64,000 nt of DNA from Plantago ovata (lineage: Eukaryota; Streptophyta; Magnoliopsida; Lamiales; Plantaginaceae): NCBI GenBank assembly GCA_028274465.1, contig CM051458.1:104734855-104798854 (forward strand). The letters are read 5' to 3'. Position numbers and translations under genes: made by a program. Below are positions 26,686 to 39,821 of the stretch, one piece after another; the first letter of the stretch is position 1, and the number at the start of each line of letters is the position of its first letter. The notes under the pieces are model-generated. The model was given only the letters and a program-made list of their open reading frames with translations. It did not search any database and was not told where the DNA came from.

Positions 26686-29600
26686 GACTTCAGAGAACTT
26701 AGCAATTTTTTATGATGAAACTGGAGTGGTTTAAAGACAGGAGAACAAAGGAGGTATTGAGAGAGATGGAGGGTAATTGTTGTTGTCTGTTGGATTTGAA
26801 CAGTGATGAGTTTGAGAGGAGATGAAGAAGATATGAGAAAGCTGGCTGATTTATGATGGACAATGACACTGCCTTCTTGGGCCTATGCATGAGTTGGCAA
26901 AGGCCATGCTTAGATATTTTTCTTTTAAAAAATAAATAATTAATATTCTTTCTTGTTGAAAAATGAAAATTAATTAAAGCTGTGGAACATTATTGCATTC
27001 CTAACTTTTGTAAACTAATGGCTCATTGGTGGAGTAATTATTAGGAGTACTAATTCTAATAGGTGGATTTTACATTTGGTTTGATGCTCCTTTTTTCTTT
27101 CCTATAATTATAATTATTTACGGATGATAAAATTTCAGGATCGATATATTTATAATCGTTGATTCTAAAAAGCTAATACACACTTCCTCGGTGTCAATTT
27201 GTGCTGGCAGCTTGGCACTACCTTATCAGAAGCTCGGACCCCTACCTCATGGAACCACTTATGAATTATGATATTGTACTAATTTTGGCATTAAATGATG
27301 TATGTTGAGAACGGGAGGTCTAACCTGGTTCATTACGGTCAAACTCAATCGTATCTTAGAAAGTAATTTTAAGTTAGGTTAATGGATATTTTAGTATCAT
27401 TATAGATTAAGAATATCTTTAACCTAAGGTAGAATTAGAAATATCACTTGAATATTGTCTGCTATACTTATTATCAGTCGATCATTCATTATTATTTTAC
27501 ATTCTTTATATCTGTACGTAACACTCTTATAACTAAGCCACCATCATACCTGATCACTTTCTGTTAATGTTTAATATAAGTTTAAGGTGAAGAGGGAATC
27601 CCTCTCTCAAAAAGATACTTGTTGGAGAATTATTGATCCTCGCTTTGCCGGCCCAGCTAGAGAGCGCGCAACTCTCAAACACTTTATAATACTCATACTA
27701 GCTATCAACAATATAGAGTTGGTTGGCCGTTACAAGGTAGGTAGAGTTGTTAGGATGGTTTATATCTGTTTCTCGAAATTAATTTAGGTTAGCTATTGTT
27801 TAATTAATCAATATCTGAGCCAATCTAAATCTTGTTAAGAACCTGACGACGATCTGAGTACTGTGATATCATGATCATTGTGCACCCTAGCTAAAAATGA
27901 GTTTAACGAGTTAACTTTCTTTTAATTGTTTTTGTAGAAAAAAAATCGTACGTTGAACAATTATTCTTTTTTATTAACTAGATCAAGGTAAGATTTTACC
28001 AGAAATATATATATCCTAGCTAGCAAGCCAGGTCCAAATCACGTCATATTGTAATTGTCAAATACGAGTAAGTAAATTCATATATTCTTTGGAAACACGA
28101 AACATTTCACTTTTCTTTACAACAAGTAGAAACTTAGAGACAAATATTTGACGATAGAAATTATGGATTTATACAGCTTCATATTCGCTGTTGAATATTA
28201 GACTATGTTTCATTTATTCTTGAATAAGGAACAAGAAAACTGCGGTGGTGTCACCTCAGTCGATCAAGAATTACAAAATAATTGACCCCGACAGCAAGAA
28301 ACTAGAACTCGCGAAAGACTAGACTATTTTATAGTAGTACTTGTTTCCAGTATCAGTAGACAAATTAATGCACGTATGCTCTATTAATTTCGATTGAAAA
28401 CTAATTAATTTGAATTCAATTCAATTTTATTCGAATACAAATACAAGTATGTTTATTTCGATTCAATTTAACTTCGTTCCTTTCAGAAAACTTACTAATG
28501 ATATTAAAATTTTCAAATTTGGGCATTAACGTTATAAAGAAAAAAAAGGGAAATGGAATAATAGAAATTAGTAAAGAGTAACGGATACTTTATCTTTTGG
28601 AAATGTTTTTTTGGGACAAAAGCGAAAATGGATTAAATATGATATGAATGAAGGAGGAAGGACAGAGAAGAAGATTCCTTAGTGGAATCTTTTGTTCAAC
28701 GTCAGTATTCATTAGAGACCAAATCAAAATTTAAATGCCAATTGATGATAGATGTGAGTTGTGTTTTTGGCTTTTGACAACTCCTTGCCAACCATAACAA
28801 CAAGGACCACTGCAAGATAGATAAGCTACCTCAACACAGATGTTTTGCTTCTTATAAAGGATAACCTGTTGATCCGAATTAGGACACTTCCGCAAAATCT
28901 TCAGATGCGTTAAGTCATTAACTTTAACATAAAAGTCTACTGGAATTGCACCGCATCACTTATTGCAATCAAAGTTAAAAGAAATTCATCTAATTTATAG
29001 GATAAAGTGAGCTAGTGTGGATTTATGTTGTTGTTGTTATCTATGAGGCATGCATGATCAAGATTAAGCATCATCAAAATTGTTGTTTAGCAAAAATCAT
29101 CATAGTATAGTATTACAAATCTAAGAAGATTCAATAATATTCACTTAGACGTCATCTCAAAATATTAGAGAAGAAAACAATGAATGGATCAAACCAAACT
29201 ATGGTGATTATATTGCTCATCATTATATTATTAACTTTAATTATCTAATTGGCAACCATATTCATACAATACAGCAGATAATACCATTAAACACGCAACT
29301 TCGTTGTCATAATTAATCAGTAAAAGGGTTCATAAGGCATTATTAATAGGTCGCCAAAACGGAAAAATCCAAAAATATTGGTCGATTTCCTAATGTACAA
29401 GTGTACCCTTGAGCTCAAAGGTACCTTAGAAGTGTTTATCTTAATCTTATCTTTATGGCGGCAAGATTCTTCGATGGTGGTTATACATCGCCCTCAAAAC
29501 CATTATCTTTGCCTTTTGACCCTTTAACATTTTACTTCTTTAACTTTTATATATCATATAACACGCGATTACAAATTTGGTGTCACAAGATAGAAAATTC

Positions 29601-30334
29601 TAATTTCAATACTTCAACAAAAGGTTTCGAGGGATATGCCACATGGTGGTGTATAGTATCCCAACTTCATGAATTGTGGCTCAACTCGATCTCAATTCTA
29701 TATAAAAAATTAACAAATCCTTAAAACTTAAAAGGAAGACTTAAATATGAATCGTTAGCGGTTTGGAAATGAATCAACGAGAAAACAAAATTATACTTCT
29801 AATACTTGTAATGAGTCATTTTTTGTCAATATAACTATTTCGTGTTACATAATTGTGACGAACTATGCTCGAAAATATTTTAATTCGTGCGGATAGAAGT
29901 ATAATTGCCCAAGTTATGTTAAGAAAACATGTGATTTTATTTATCATCCAAATAGATGTATACTTGGGCGAAATATTCAGATACTCATTTCCCATCCAAA
30001 TAAGGATTTCAAAAGTTGGGCCTTCGATGGGCTGTTGCCAAATTCTGGCCCGTGGTCTTATTGGGTTTAAGCCATTATCACAAATTATAGAACAGATTGT
30101 TATTTATACCATCAGCCCCTCAACTAAGTAATAATACTAAATGTACATATTATACATTATCCAACCTTTTTCAAAGCATACATTTCAGACTGATACAACG
30201 ATACAAAGTGCTGAGGGTATTAACAATCCGATGCACAGCAGCAAGTTCTTATCCAGCACCTGTATATCCGAACATTATATCGATATTAAGTACGAAAGAA
30301 TCCAGTAACACCAGCAACTGCAGATGACTCAGGC
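26686..30334. other. 3.6-kb gene-free stretch
   Basis: The first ~200 bases are remorin promoter and 5' UTR. Beyond that I see only AT-rich sequence. The frames at 27587-27787, 29455-29724 and 29865-30131 lack family features, splice logic or codon character, and I treat them as chance. The last ~200 bases before 30335 are the cytochrome b561 3' UTR. Confidence 0.5.
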
Positions 30335-32306
30335 CTATTCTATAGCTGCGTAGCTATGTTCATCTTCTGGAGGACCCTGAGATATAACTGTTAACATGAC
30401 GAATGCCCCGAACAAGATTGTGATTATGGCAGTGAAGTTCACCAGGAACGCCTCTGATCCATATTTGTCAATGCCAGAGCTTTCGAGGAACGTGAGCTTT
30501 TCAAGGAATCCGAGAGTGGCGTTTCCAACAGCTAAGATGTAGATGAAGATGCCGAGAAGTACATGCCATGGAAGTGAGTTTCTTCTTAGTGCAGTTGTTC
30601 CACCAGGGTAGAAGAATGTCACGAAACCGTAAATCCACTGCATGCAGTGATCATCAGTATGCTTAAACTGTGAACTCCTTTAAGTCTCACTTAGATTTTT
30701 AGATAATAAGAAGATTCGAAAGCAACTGCAAACACCGATTACATGAAACAGGAGTGTGCTTGATGGAAACTGAAACTTATGCGTAGGAGCATTTACCTGA
30801 ATGCCATAGAGGACGATAACACCAATTCCGATCCAGGAGTGTAAGCTGTATAAATTGGCAATGCCACTTTCATTGTGATTCTTGAAAGCCATGTATATCC
30901 CAATTATCCCGAGTATAAGAGCAATAGCATGCAAAGTCAGATGTACGAGTTTCTTTTCTGGTTTCTTTAGTGGCAGGGATTTGTAACTCATGATGGCTGC
31001 AGTAAGAAAGAAACAGAATGAATCGAGCTGTTTGAACAATGTCAGGTTTAAAGCAAGTTGGTGTATCTTTAAGAAGAGTTCAATTACCTTCACCTCCCAT
31101 TATAACCAAGCCAATAAGCATCAGAACCGGGTGAAGCTGTAGTTGACAGAAGAAAAAATAAAATGAGTTTCACACAACCAGGAAAATGAGCTCATATCAT
31201 CAAACTAACGCTTGAAGTTGATGGAGGGAGAACCGTAACTAGCAAGCCTATGTATATACGATAACACCTCACTTGGTTTCCTCCACTCCAAGAGAGAGGA
31301 GGAATAGCAAACAATCACCCCAGTTATGGCTTTGTGAAGAACTTCAGGTGGAAGAACATACTATATCAGATCAATTATTCAAACAACTAATCCTTCAGTA
31401 GTTTAACTTACAGCAACGTGAAGGGGTGCTTTAACGCTTGGATTTCACAGAACTCTAAGCTGCTAGTAGCCTAGTATACTTATCTATGCAGGGGCTTCTT
31501 AAGCTTCCACTTATTATGCCTTGGATGAGGCCAGGATGAAGCTATAAGTACACATCACAAACACTACAGAAGGAAGGCAAATAAACCAATAAAAGATGCG
31601 ATTCGCAGCTTAAATGAGCTCCCGCGACCTACCCTCTAATTGCTATATATATCTATACATGAGACACACAGCAGAAAACTAGCAAAGAGTTCACATATTT
31701 TACATTACACAAGAATCAAGTACATAGGTACTCCATTGCCTAATCCTATACGTAGTTTACTTATGATTTTTCATCCACTCAGTTTCACAATAAGTCTCCC
31801 ATTCAAGAAAATAGCATAATATGATTTCTGGAATTGACAACACAAAGCTTAAATGAGCTCCTTCAAACACCCTCTAAGTGCTATATATCTATACAAGTAA
31901 TCGATAACTATATAGTATATACTACTCCATTGGCCTAATACTAAACACAGTCTACTTGTGATTCTCCATCCACTCAGTTTCACAATAAGCCAGTCTCCTC
32001 CCATTCAAGAAACTAACATAATGATAATATTATGATTTCTCCATATATTCTTGAAGTGAGTATCAACACACCAACAATATCAACTATCAAGATAGATAAT
32101 TTGACCAAGTGACAAAAAAAAAAAAGAAAGTCCAGAAGAGGGCTATTATGTATGCAGCTTACGTTGAAGATGAGATTCTTGTTAGTAGCTTCCCAAGCGA
32201 AACCACCCCTGAAGGTGGCATTCCAAACGATCACGAGAATCGCAGCGACAAGCCCAAGAACATGAGCAACGAATGAAATCGGCAAGGCCTTTACTCCAAT
32301 CGGCAT
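30335..32306 (-). CDS. ACYB-2: Tonoplast-type cytochrome b561 (ascorbate ferrireductase)
   Basis: Four exons, 32306-32163, 31136-31088, 30996-30797 and 30637-30335, give 231 residues. I chose the ATG at 32304-32306 (MPIGVKALPISFVAH) over one five codons upstream because it matches the family N-terminus and puts the four haem-ligand histidines at 50, 83, 117 and 156, the numbering I recall for the Arabidopsis protein. Motifs are WEATNKNLIFNLHPVLM, SYKSLPLKKPEKKLVHL, NLYSLHSWIG, LPWHVLLG and LEKLTFLES. Six membrane spans are expected. The enzyme moves electrons from cytosolic ascorbate across the membrane to monodehydroascorbate or ferric chelates in the vacuole. Intron 1 (31137-32162) carries an internal duplication. 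Appears intact. Confidence 0.95.
31605..32045. repeat. Direct duplication in cytochrome b561 intron 1
   Basis: A unit of about 200-230 bases beginning CTTAAATGAGCTCC is present at about 31609 and again at about 31849. Shared blocks include GCTATATATATCTATAC, CCATCCACTCAGTTTCACAATAAG and CCCATTCAAGAAA. The copies differ by substitutions and indels. Confidence 0.8.
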
Positions 32307-32689
32307 ATTTGTATTCCTCACTACTCCTTTGGACTCTATTGTATTGTTGTTTGTTGAAGATGAGATGGGGGCGTGTGTGTAAATGTTTACTTATCCTGTT
32401 TGTGAAACCAGAAGAGTCTTGTTGGCCTTTTCTCCCATCAACGTCATCATCAATATCAAGATTTAGTTGATTTTGAGGTATGGCCGTTGGATGAACAAGA
32501 TTAGGATATTCTGGGAAAATTGAATAATAAAGGGGGGTTATGATCACACGTGACCCGTAGTGATTGGGTTATCGTGGAGCCACGTTTTTCAGCTACCACC
32601 AGGGAGCATTCGTGTTCCCCTTCACATTTTTTAACTAATAATCCTTATCCCCCTTGTTCCTTTTCCCAATTTTTAGGATTACTTTAAAT

Positions 32690-32762
32690 TTTCAATGAAT
32701 CGAACTCGTGACCTTTCAATCCTATCAATTCGATGGAGTTTTAGCTAGTCAACGACCACTAT
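32690..32762 (-). mobile_element. tRNA-derived SINE-like fragment
   Basis: The minus strand reads GTTGACTAGCTAAAACTCC (box A-like) and, about 25 bases later, GGTCACGAGTTCGATTCAT (box B-like, the GTTCGATTC core of tRNA genes), then an A-rich tail. It does not fold as a complete tRNA. Target duplication not found. The remaining spacer to 33519 shows no gene. Confidence 0.45.
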
Positions 32763-33519
32763 AGTGCTTGATTTCAAACATTTAGAAAACTTGTTCGATT
32801 CTTTAAAAATTGCAGTAAGTTCATATTCATTCGTGAGCGTTTATTTGTTTGTTCCTGTTGAAAATAATGCAAGACAAAAACATCACGACATCAATATTGA
32901 ATATAATGGAGTACATTTGTTCATCAACAGTTTGAGAATTACAGAATTTAATGAACATGCTCGCCAATTATATTATATGAATTTAATCGATTTTTGCTTA
33001 GTTATTTTTTATACAATAGTTCAGAGGCTAATCCATCCATCTACCTGGTCCTGGAGATATCTGTAGAAGCAAAAGAAGGAAGTTAATGTATTTGATCTAC
33101 CAAAGCCCCACCATGTTATATGTCCTGTTTCCATCATTTTCACAAACAGACATCTCAAATATTCTCAATGAATATACCCTCACTTCCAATCCAGGCAAGT
33201 TAACTCCAAATACAACCAAAATATAAACAACTTAAATCATAAAATAACCATCATATTTTCTTGAATCTGTAAAATCCAGTTTCCTTTAAAAAGTTTATGA
33301 TTTATGCTAACTTTCAGAAAGTACCTTCATAGTTCATAAGGTGCTGTAACCAAAGAAATACTAATACAAGTGCAGAACAGACTTGTCTCAACTTTGAAGT
33401 AGATTGCAAATGTAGAATACAGAACTTGGGAGCATAGAGCATCCATTTAACCTTAACAATACAACAGCAACTTGGGTAACAGACATTTTAAACTCATAAT
33501 CAAAAGATGCAGAATTTTG

Positions 33520-34020
33520 TCAAACAGACAGTTCCATCTTCGAAACGAGAATCCCGTCAGTATCCGCGTACAGCCATTCCCCATCGCATATTCTGACGCC
33601 AGCAATATGCACCGGAACATGCTTCTCTCCGACCCCTTTCTTGTTAGATTTCACTGGATTCGAAGCCAGAGCTCTCACACCGATGTCGCAACCATTGATT
33701 TCATCCACGTCTCTAATACATCCGTTAACTACAATACCAGCCCACCCGTTGTTCTGAGCTTGAACAACGGGATTGCCACCCAGTATCGCACATCTGAGGC
33801 TTGCTCCCCCATCTACAACAAGAACTCTTCCGTTGCCCTTCTCCTCAAGAAATTCACGTACCAAATAGTTATCCTCAAACACTTTTAGTGTAACAACTGG
33901 TCCCGAGAAGACTGGCCTTCTACCATATAACTGGAATACTGGCTGGAGTACACGAAGCTCACCAGTCGCGATAAGTGATGCATTTGCATCACAAACTTCA
34001 GCAGTGGTCACAAAGGCCAT
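33520..34020 (-). CDS. RraA-like protein (putative 4-hydroxy-4-methyl-2-oxoglutarate aldolase), copy 1
   Basis: An uninterrupted frame of 166 residues, MAFVTTAEVCDAN to SKMELSV. The class II pyruvate aldolase signature G-X20-R-D-X2-E/D is present: Gly of ILGGN, twenty residues, then IRDVDE. VVDGGASLRCAILGGN and QNNGWAGIVVNG are family hallmarks. Plant members resemble bacterial RraA, the RNase E regulator, and are annotated as HMG aldolase/oxaloacetate decarboxylase; which role holds in plants is uncertain. A 5' UTR intron is likely, with an acceptor just upstream of the ATG (CTTGAAG, ~34040) and a donor at about 34682 after a leader containing CAGCTGGTCATCATCTTGCT. Tandem partner at 36043-36543 in the same orientation. 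Confidence 0.93.
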   Translation of the reverse strand: MAFVTTAEVCDANASLIATGELRVLQPVFQLYGRRPVFSGPVVTLKVFEDNYLVREFLEEKGNGRVLVVDGGASLRCAILGGNPVVQAQNNGWAGIVVNGCIRDVDEINGCDIGVRALASNPVKSNKKGVGEKHVPVHIAGVRICDGEWLYADTDGILVSKMELSV

Positions 34021-34783
34021 CTTTAACTAGTGACCACCTTCAAGGTAAGAATCATATCATTAGGAGCAATGTCATCCTATTTATAAGTCTTTGATCACCT
34101 CAAATTCATGCGGTGAAAAAATCACAGAACAGAGAAACCCGATCATTTACTCAATCGAAACGAACTTTAGCAAAAACATAATGTATATGCCATCACAAAG
34201 AAATCTAACAAAGACGGATAATCGATTTCAGTATGCAGGCTGAACAGCTCAAGCTCAATGTCATGCATGTAGCAAACCGGAGTGGTTTTTGACGTAATTC
34301 AGGACGGAAAAGTCACAAACGTTCCATTCCACATACACATACTCATTTAAATGGTAACATGTTATGACTATTCAAGATAATGTAGCTGGTAAATAAAGTA
34401 CACAGACAGGAAACTGGATGAATCTATAAAACTGATAAGAACGAACATGTAGCTAAAAAAATGATAATTTAACATCCAGTAAAACCAAAAAGCACAAATT
34501 CTTGAAACCAAGCTCTGTTTTTCCTAATTGATGAGCACCTATTCAGTTCAAACACACAGATGTAAACAGATACTAGGCACTAGAGCATCAAAATTTCTAA
34601 GTAAGAACATGAAAATTCATCATATGACAGAAATAGCAAACTGGAACAAAAGAAACAGAGGAATCTGAGAAAAGAATCATACTTGAGCAAGATGATGACC
34701 AGCTGAGTGAAATTGACTTGAGAAGAGAAATGGAGTTTGTGGAAATTCAAGGCTGCTCAACTGGAGAAATATTGAGTACTATT

Positions 34784-35516
34784 TAACAACACTTGACTTC
34801 CTTTTCAAATGTTGAAAAAGTTTCCCTGGTCTTCATAATGAATAGTACTACGTTGTTTCCTGCCTGATGCATTCTAGTCCTTTTCCTAATTAGGTGGGTT
34901 GTAAAGTCTTATTTTGCATGTGATTAAGATTATGGAAACATGTTAATCAAAACTTGCTAGATATATCAGTAATATTCTGATCGAACTAGATACCATATGT
35001 ATGGTTATTTTGCACTCACTTTCACTCTTCAATAACAACTTCCTCATCAAATAACATGAGTGTCCGTTGACCACAACGTATCCAGTTATGCTTCGGATGA
35101 GGTTGTAGGGATCAACGTACCAGCAAAGACAGGGGAGGGGGACTCTGGGAGGACTCATGAAAAAAGACACAGACTTCTATCTACCCCATGTCAGAACCCG
35201 TAGAGGAGCCACCCCCATAATCCAACACAACCTCAGAACCAAACAGAATGTTACTGGAAAGACACCGGAGAACTGTAGGTAGAGAAGGAAGGCATTAGAT
35301 GGGAAGGAGTCCATCAAAAAGTTTATACTATACAATACCCGTAAACCTTGAAGAGGAGTTGAAATCAGAAAGGGCTCCCATTACGAGGATAGAGTAACCG
35401 AGTAAAACTATGCCTACATTGAGAGAAAGCTGCTTAAAAATGAGGGAATGACATGGTTACCTCACTGGTAGTCTTTGGAGGTGCTGATGCAGTCCAATTA
35501 AAAACTGCTACACTTC
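34784..35516. other. Spacer between RraA-like copies, promoter of copy 1
   Basis: No gene recognised. The 75-codon minus-strand frame at 34943-35170 has no family resemblance. Confidence 0.5.
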
Positions 35517-35532
35517 ACTAAACATTTCAACT

Positions 35533-35664
35533 ATTTTTTTAATAATCGAACCATTACAAAGCTAGTAATAAACTATAAATTATCTTGCACTTGACGAGAA
35601 TTGAACCTATGACCTCTAGTGTCATGACACCTCAGTCTAACCAATTGAGCTAGACCTCATTGGT
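35533..35664 (-). mobile_element. tRNA-derived SINE with perfect 16-bp target duplication
   Basis: Flanked by ACTAAACATTTCAACT at 35517-35532 and at 35665-35680. The minus strand starts ACCAATGAGGTCTAGCTCAATTGG (pol III box A is TAGCTCAATTGG), has box B GGTTCAATTCTC about 40 bases further, and ends in an A-rich tail (ATTATTAAAAAAAT). At 132 bp it is a complete short plant SINE. It lies in the spacer between the two RraA-like genes, downstream of copy 2. Confidence 0.9.
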
Positions 35665-36042
35665 ACTAAACATTTCAACTAAAGTGTATAGAAATAATGT
35701 ATCCATTCGTGCTACACTAATACCAACTTATATTCATAACGATAGCGTTATGCTAATTTCAGAAAGCATAGGATATAAGTAAAGACAAATTGCAAATGAA
35801 CAGTTCGAGGAATCCAAAGATTAGCGTAACAGTAATGGAACAGAAGTACCTTCGCGAGGTGCTGCCCAAAATAATGATAGAACAGACTAATCGCTAGTTT
35901 TTTTGAAGTGGATTGCAATAGTAGAATACATAACTTGGGGAACAGAGCATCTCATGTAACCCTAACAACAGAACAACAACAACAAAACAGTACCTTACTT
36001 AACAGATTTTAACCTGATAAACTCACAATATGCAGAATATTC

Positions 36043-36543
36043 TCAGACAGACAACTCCATTTTGGATACAAGAATACCATCTGTATCCGCATAAAGCCAT
36101 TCACCATCGCATACTCTGGTGCCAGCAATATGCACTGGAACGTGCTTCTCTCCAATCCCTTTCTTGTTAGCTTTCACTGGATGTGACGCCAGAGCTCTCA
36201 CACCGATGTCGCAACCATTGATCTCATCAACATCTCTAATACATCCATTAACTACAATACCAGCCCACCCATTGTTCTGGGCCTGAACTACGGGATTTCC
36301 ACCCAATATTGCACATCTCAGGCTCCCACCTCCATCAACAACAAGAACTCTTCCATTGCCCTTCTCCTCGAGAAATTCACGTACCAAAACATTATCCTCG
36401 AAGACTTTTAGAGTTACAACTGGTCCAGAGAAGACTTGCCTTCTACCATATATCTGGAAGACTGGCTGGAGTACACGAAGCTCACCGGTCACAATAAGCT
36501 GCGGATTTGCATCACAAACTTCAGCTGTGGTTACAAGGGCCAT
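36043..36543 (-). CDS. RraA-like protein (putative 4-hydroxy-4-methyl-2-oxoglutarate aldolase), copy 2
   Basis: 166 residues with no indel relative to copy 1 and only a handful of substitutions (for example ANPQLIVTGE for ANASLIATGE, YGRRQVF for YGRRPVF). All signature residues are kept, including IRDVDE and GGNPVVQAQNNGW. The likely 5' UTR intron runs from a donor at about 37602 (CAG/GTAAAGTC after a leader matching copy 1) to an acceptor at about 36560. The 3' flanks of both copies are also similar (AGTAGATTGCAAATGTAGAA / AGTGGATTGCAATAGTAGAA), so the whole transcription unit was duplicated. Both copies seem functional and probably redundant. Confidence 0.93.
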   Translation of the reverse strand: MALVTTAEVCDANPQLIVTGELRVLQPVFQIYGRRQVFSGPVVTLKVFEDNVLVREFLEEKGNGRVLVVDGGGSLRCAILGGNPVVQAQNNGWAGIVVNGCIRDVDEINGCDIGVRALASHPVKANKKGIGEKHVPVHIAGTRVCDGEWLYADTDGILVSKMELSV

Positions 36544-37699
36544 CCTGGATCACTGACCTTCAAGCAGAGAAGAAGGATTAGGAGTAACATCATAGTATTC
36601 GTAACTCCATGATGAGTTCAAGTATGTGTGAAATTAACAGTTCACAATTTCAGGGAAACTTAGAGAAAACTGGTCATTCAATCAATCAATCGATAATGGG
36701 CCATAAAAACACCTCAACCAATAAAATGATACATGTGCAACAGAAAAGTAAGTCTAACAAAGAAGTGGCATTATTGCATTGTGGTATATGATGAACCAGA
36801 CCGGACTCTTCACTATTAATTCATGGAACCATGATTCTGTATCAGCACGCTCGCCAAGAAACTTAGCGAGCGTTGGCAAACTCATTACTAGTATAACTTT
36901 ATGAAGCACAATGACCGAAGTTTTGTTGGCAAAAACAGATTATAACTTCGAACATTGGCTATAATCATCTTTAAACGAATCACCTTCCTTGTTGATTATT
37001 CCATGTTATTACGTTTGAACTGGTTTTTAACCTCATTTGCAAACACCCACCAGAATCCAGATCACTTAAATCTATCTTTACATGATTGTGCTTCATTCAA
37101 TCACTTATCAATATTCACAATAATCTAAGAGTTTGCAAAAGGTACTTAGCTCAATGCCTGGCTAGTAGCAACCCCGAGAAATTCGGGGGGAAATTCAGCA
37201 CATTACTTTCCTGGTAATCTGTTATCAAACTCTTCAATAATAGTAGCTGCTAGACACTAGACAAAAATTATACAGACACTAGGTGGTCTAATGAATCTAT
37301 TGAGAAACCCAAAATTTACTGCAAGTTCTTAGCAATCAAATCAAAATACCATACATGAATAATCTTATTTTCTTGAAATTCAACAACCAACCCAGTATTA
37401 CTGATGATCTTGCAGTAATTCAGCTGAAATACACACATGTAAAACATCAATTCATCACATATGCTTCAATTAATCTTCCAAATTCAATAAATATAATAAA
37501 TTTAACATCTACATAACGACAACAAATCAAACAGCTCAATTATCAAATTAGTTGATTGATTGGAAACGAATAGCTAAAATTGAGAGATCTGAGACTTTAC
37601 CTGTGCAAGAAGAGGACCAGCTGAGTGATATTAGAGCTCAAATAGCAAAATGATTGAGCTCAGAGATTTATTCACTGCTGGAATCAAAATGGAATTTGG

Positions 37700-39820
37700 G
37701 GAAATCAGAGAGGGACTGAAGTGTCCTTTTTTGTGAGAATAATTAAACACTTTATGGCTTTTTTTAGAAGTCCCAGATCTTTATGAAATACTAAAAAGTA
37801 CCCACGTTGTTCCCAATCTGATGCATTCTCATCCTTTTTTCTGATTTTCCAAATCTAAAAATCGCGTTTGCATGTGATTTAGGATTATTAAACTGTGTTT
37901 ATCAAAAGTTGCTAGTACTATTGTCGGACACATTTATGAATTACATCAATTTTGAAAAGAGTAGAATATTTTTAGTTCTTGTTTGATGCCAAATATATGA
38001 ATTAGATCATGGTTTTTAGTATTATAGATGTTGTAGTAGTTTGATGTGTTGTGTGGACTGGACAGTACAGTTTAACTTTAACACATAATATAAAGTTTTA
38101 AGTGTCACAATTCATCTATCATTATGAGTCTGTAAGGTAAAACTCAACCACACATAATTATCATCTAATGTGTCATGTTTTGCAAATTATATGACTCTTT
38201 TTGAACGGCATCTAGAGAACAACGCACTTCATTATATGGACTTGTGAAAATCAGTTTGGTTTTATAATGTAAATCGAGAATAAGTCACCAGAGTCCTCCT
38301 ATCATGAGGCCTGATCCCCTCATGACTCATGATAGATCAGTTTGAAGTACTAACATGTTTTTTTTTACGGGCAACAATGGAGGGTTGTTTCAATTCCAAA
38401 TTCACAAAATGGCTAATTTCACGAATCATACCAACGTATTCAAGTTGAATCATAAATGTACTCACTTTTTTAAAAAGACATAAATAGGTACTCGCTTAGG
38501 TTTTGTTAAGTTACAAAACGTACTCACTTGTTTTTTTTTTTTTTGTAATCATGAGTGGTATGAATTACTATTTTTATATTACAAAAGGTACTCTATTTGA
38601 TTAAAAGATTTAAAAATGAGCATTAATATTCTTCTAAATGGCATGTCCAGTACCTTGATTTAAGAGTTTGCACAAAAATAGATCGGTCTTTTTTGCGGAT
38701 GTAATGGTTTTAATCAACAAAGAAATTTATTACGAGACTCATGAAAAAGAAATGACGATGCACAATTTTTTTTAATACGAACATATTTTTAAGCATTTTA
38801 TTCATAGTTTATGGTAAACCAAATTTTATATATATATATAAAAAAGGATGAGATGGTCTCATAAATAACCATTCAATTGTGAAGTTATCATTTTTAGTGC
38901 CTTAGAATCTTCAAGTTAGTTTGAGAAATGAATAAACTATATTAACAATTGTCCTGCTATTTAAAAGATCCATTTGACTTTTTTAAATTATTTTGACAAT
39001 AAATTTGCTTTTAATTATACATAATTAAAGTTTGATAATATATACTATAGTTTAAGCTTAACATGAAAATGTACAGTTTATTTTATTAAGTATTAAGTAT
39101 GCTTCGATGAAAACGCGTTTAAGCTTTTTTTCAGTTGTTCATTATCATAGATGTTGATGATGAAGAACGTCACAACTGCAATAGGACTGTTTGCACCGAT
39201 TATTGTTGTTGATCTTACAACTGCACCTTCATAGGTGGATCCTCAGCTATATTCCCTCAACCTCTTACATGCACGATACATCTGTTCTATCGCCATATTG
39301 TTGCTTGGAGGACTCAAGTTTTGCACATTATCTGGAACATGTTGTGCTAGTCGATCAAAGTTTGAATAGTACTCTTCCAAATGAAGAATCTGAAATCTCT
39401 GAAGCAGAGAGTACTATATTGGTGAGTAAATAACTTAACCTGGGAATGTTACTGGTTTTAATCTGTCAAATTATCGAAGTTCGAATGTGGCGTCTCTGAA
39501 ATTTTGAATGTTATTATGGGTACGAGATTTGATTGGAAACCAAACCCTAAATTTAGTAGTCTGAAACAAGCAGCGAGTCGAGCATGTTGATAGGAAATAT
39601 CATTAAAGTTCAAACTCCTCTCCCACTCAAATCCGAGCTGACTAAAATACCCATAGGGGGAACTGTATCTATGTGAGAACATAGATCTATGGAACCCTAC
39701 TTCACGGATACTCTGGTGGCCTAAACTCTCAAACGGAAGTCTGCGTGATGGCTTGAGACGATCGATGAAGCTTGAATCCCCCAAACTTGACATTTTTTGA
39801 CAAGTGATACAATTAGTGAT
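37700..39820. other. Gene-poor stretch
   Basis: The promoter of RraA copy 2 is at the left edge. A frame at 39191-39433 ends in a donor-like TTG/GTGAGTAA and reads ESEISEAESTIL, but no partner exon or family was recognised. A minus-strand frame at 39458-39793 (111 codons) is equally unrecognised. I list neither as a gene. Confidence 0.4.
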
Positions 39821-39821
39821 A

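Noticed and set aside
32307-32321. Alternative cytochrome b561 start at 32321
   Set aside because: The downstream Met at 32306 aligns with the family N-terminus and the conserved His numbering.
35567-35660. Possible tRNA gene on the minus strand
   Set aside because: Boxes A and B are present, but it does not form a full cloverleaf and it has an A-tail and 16-bp target duplication, so it is a SINE.
39191-39793. Two open stretches (plus 39191-39433, minus 39458-39793) as candidate exons
   Set aside because: No partner exons, start context or known family; the donor-like site alone is insufficient.
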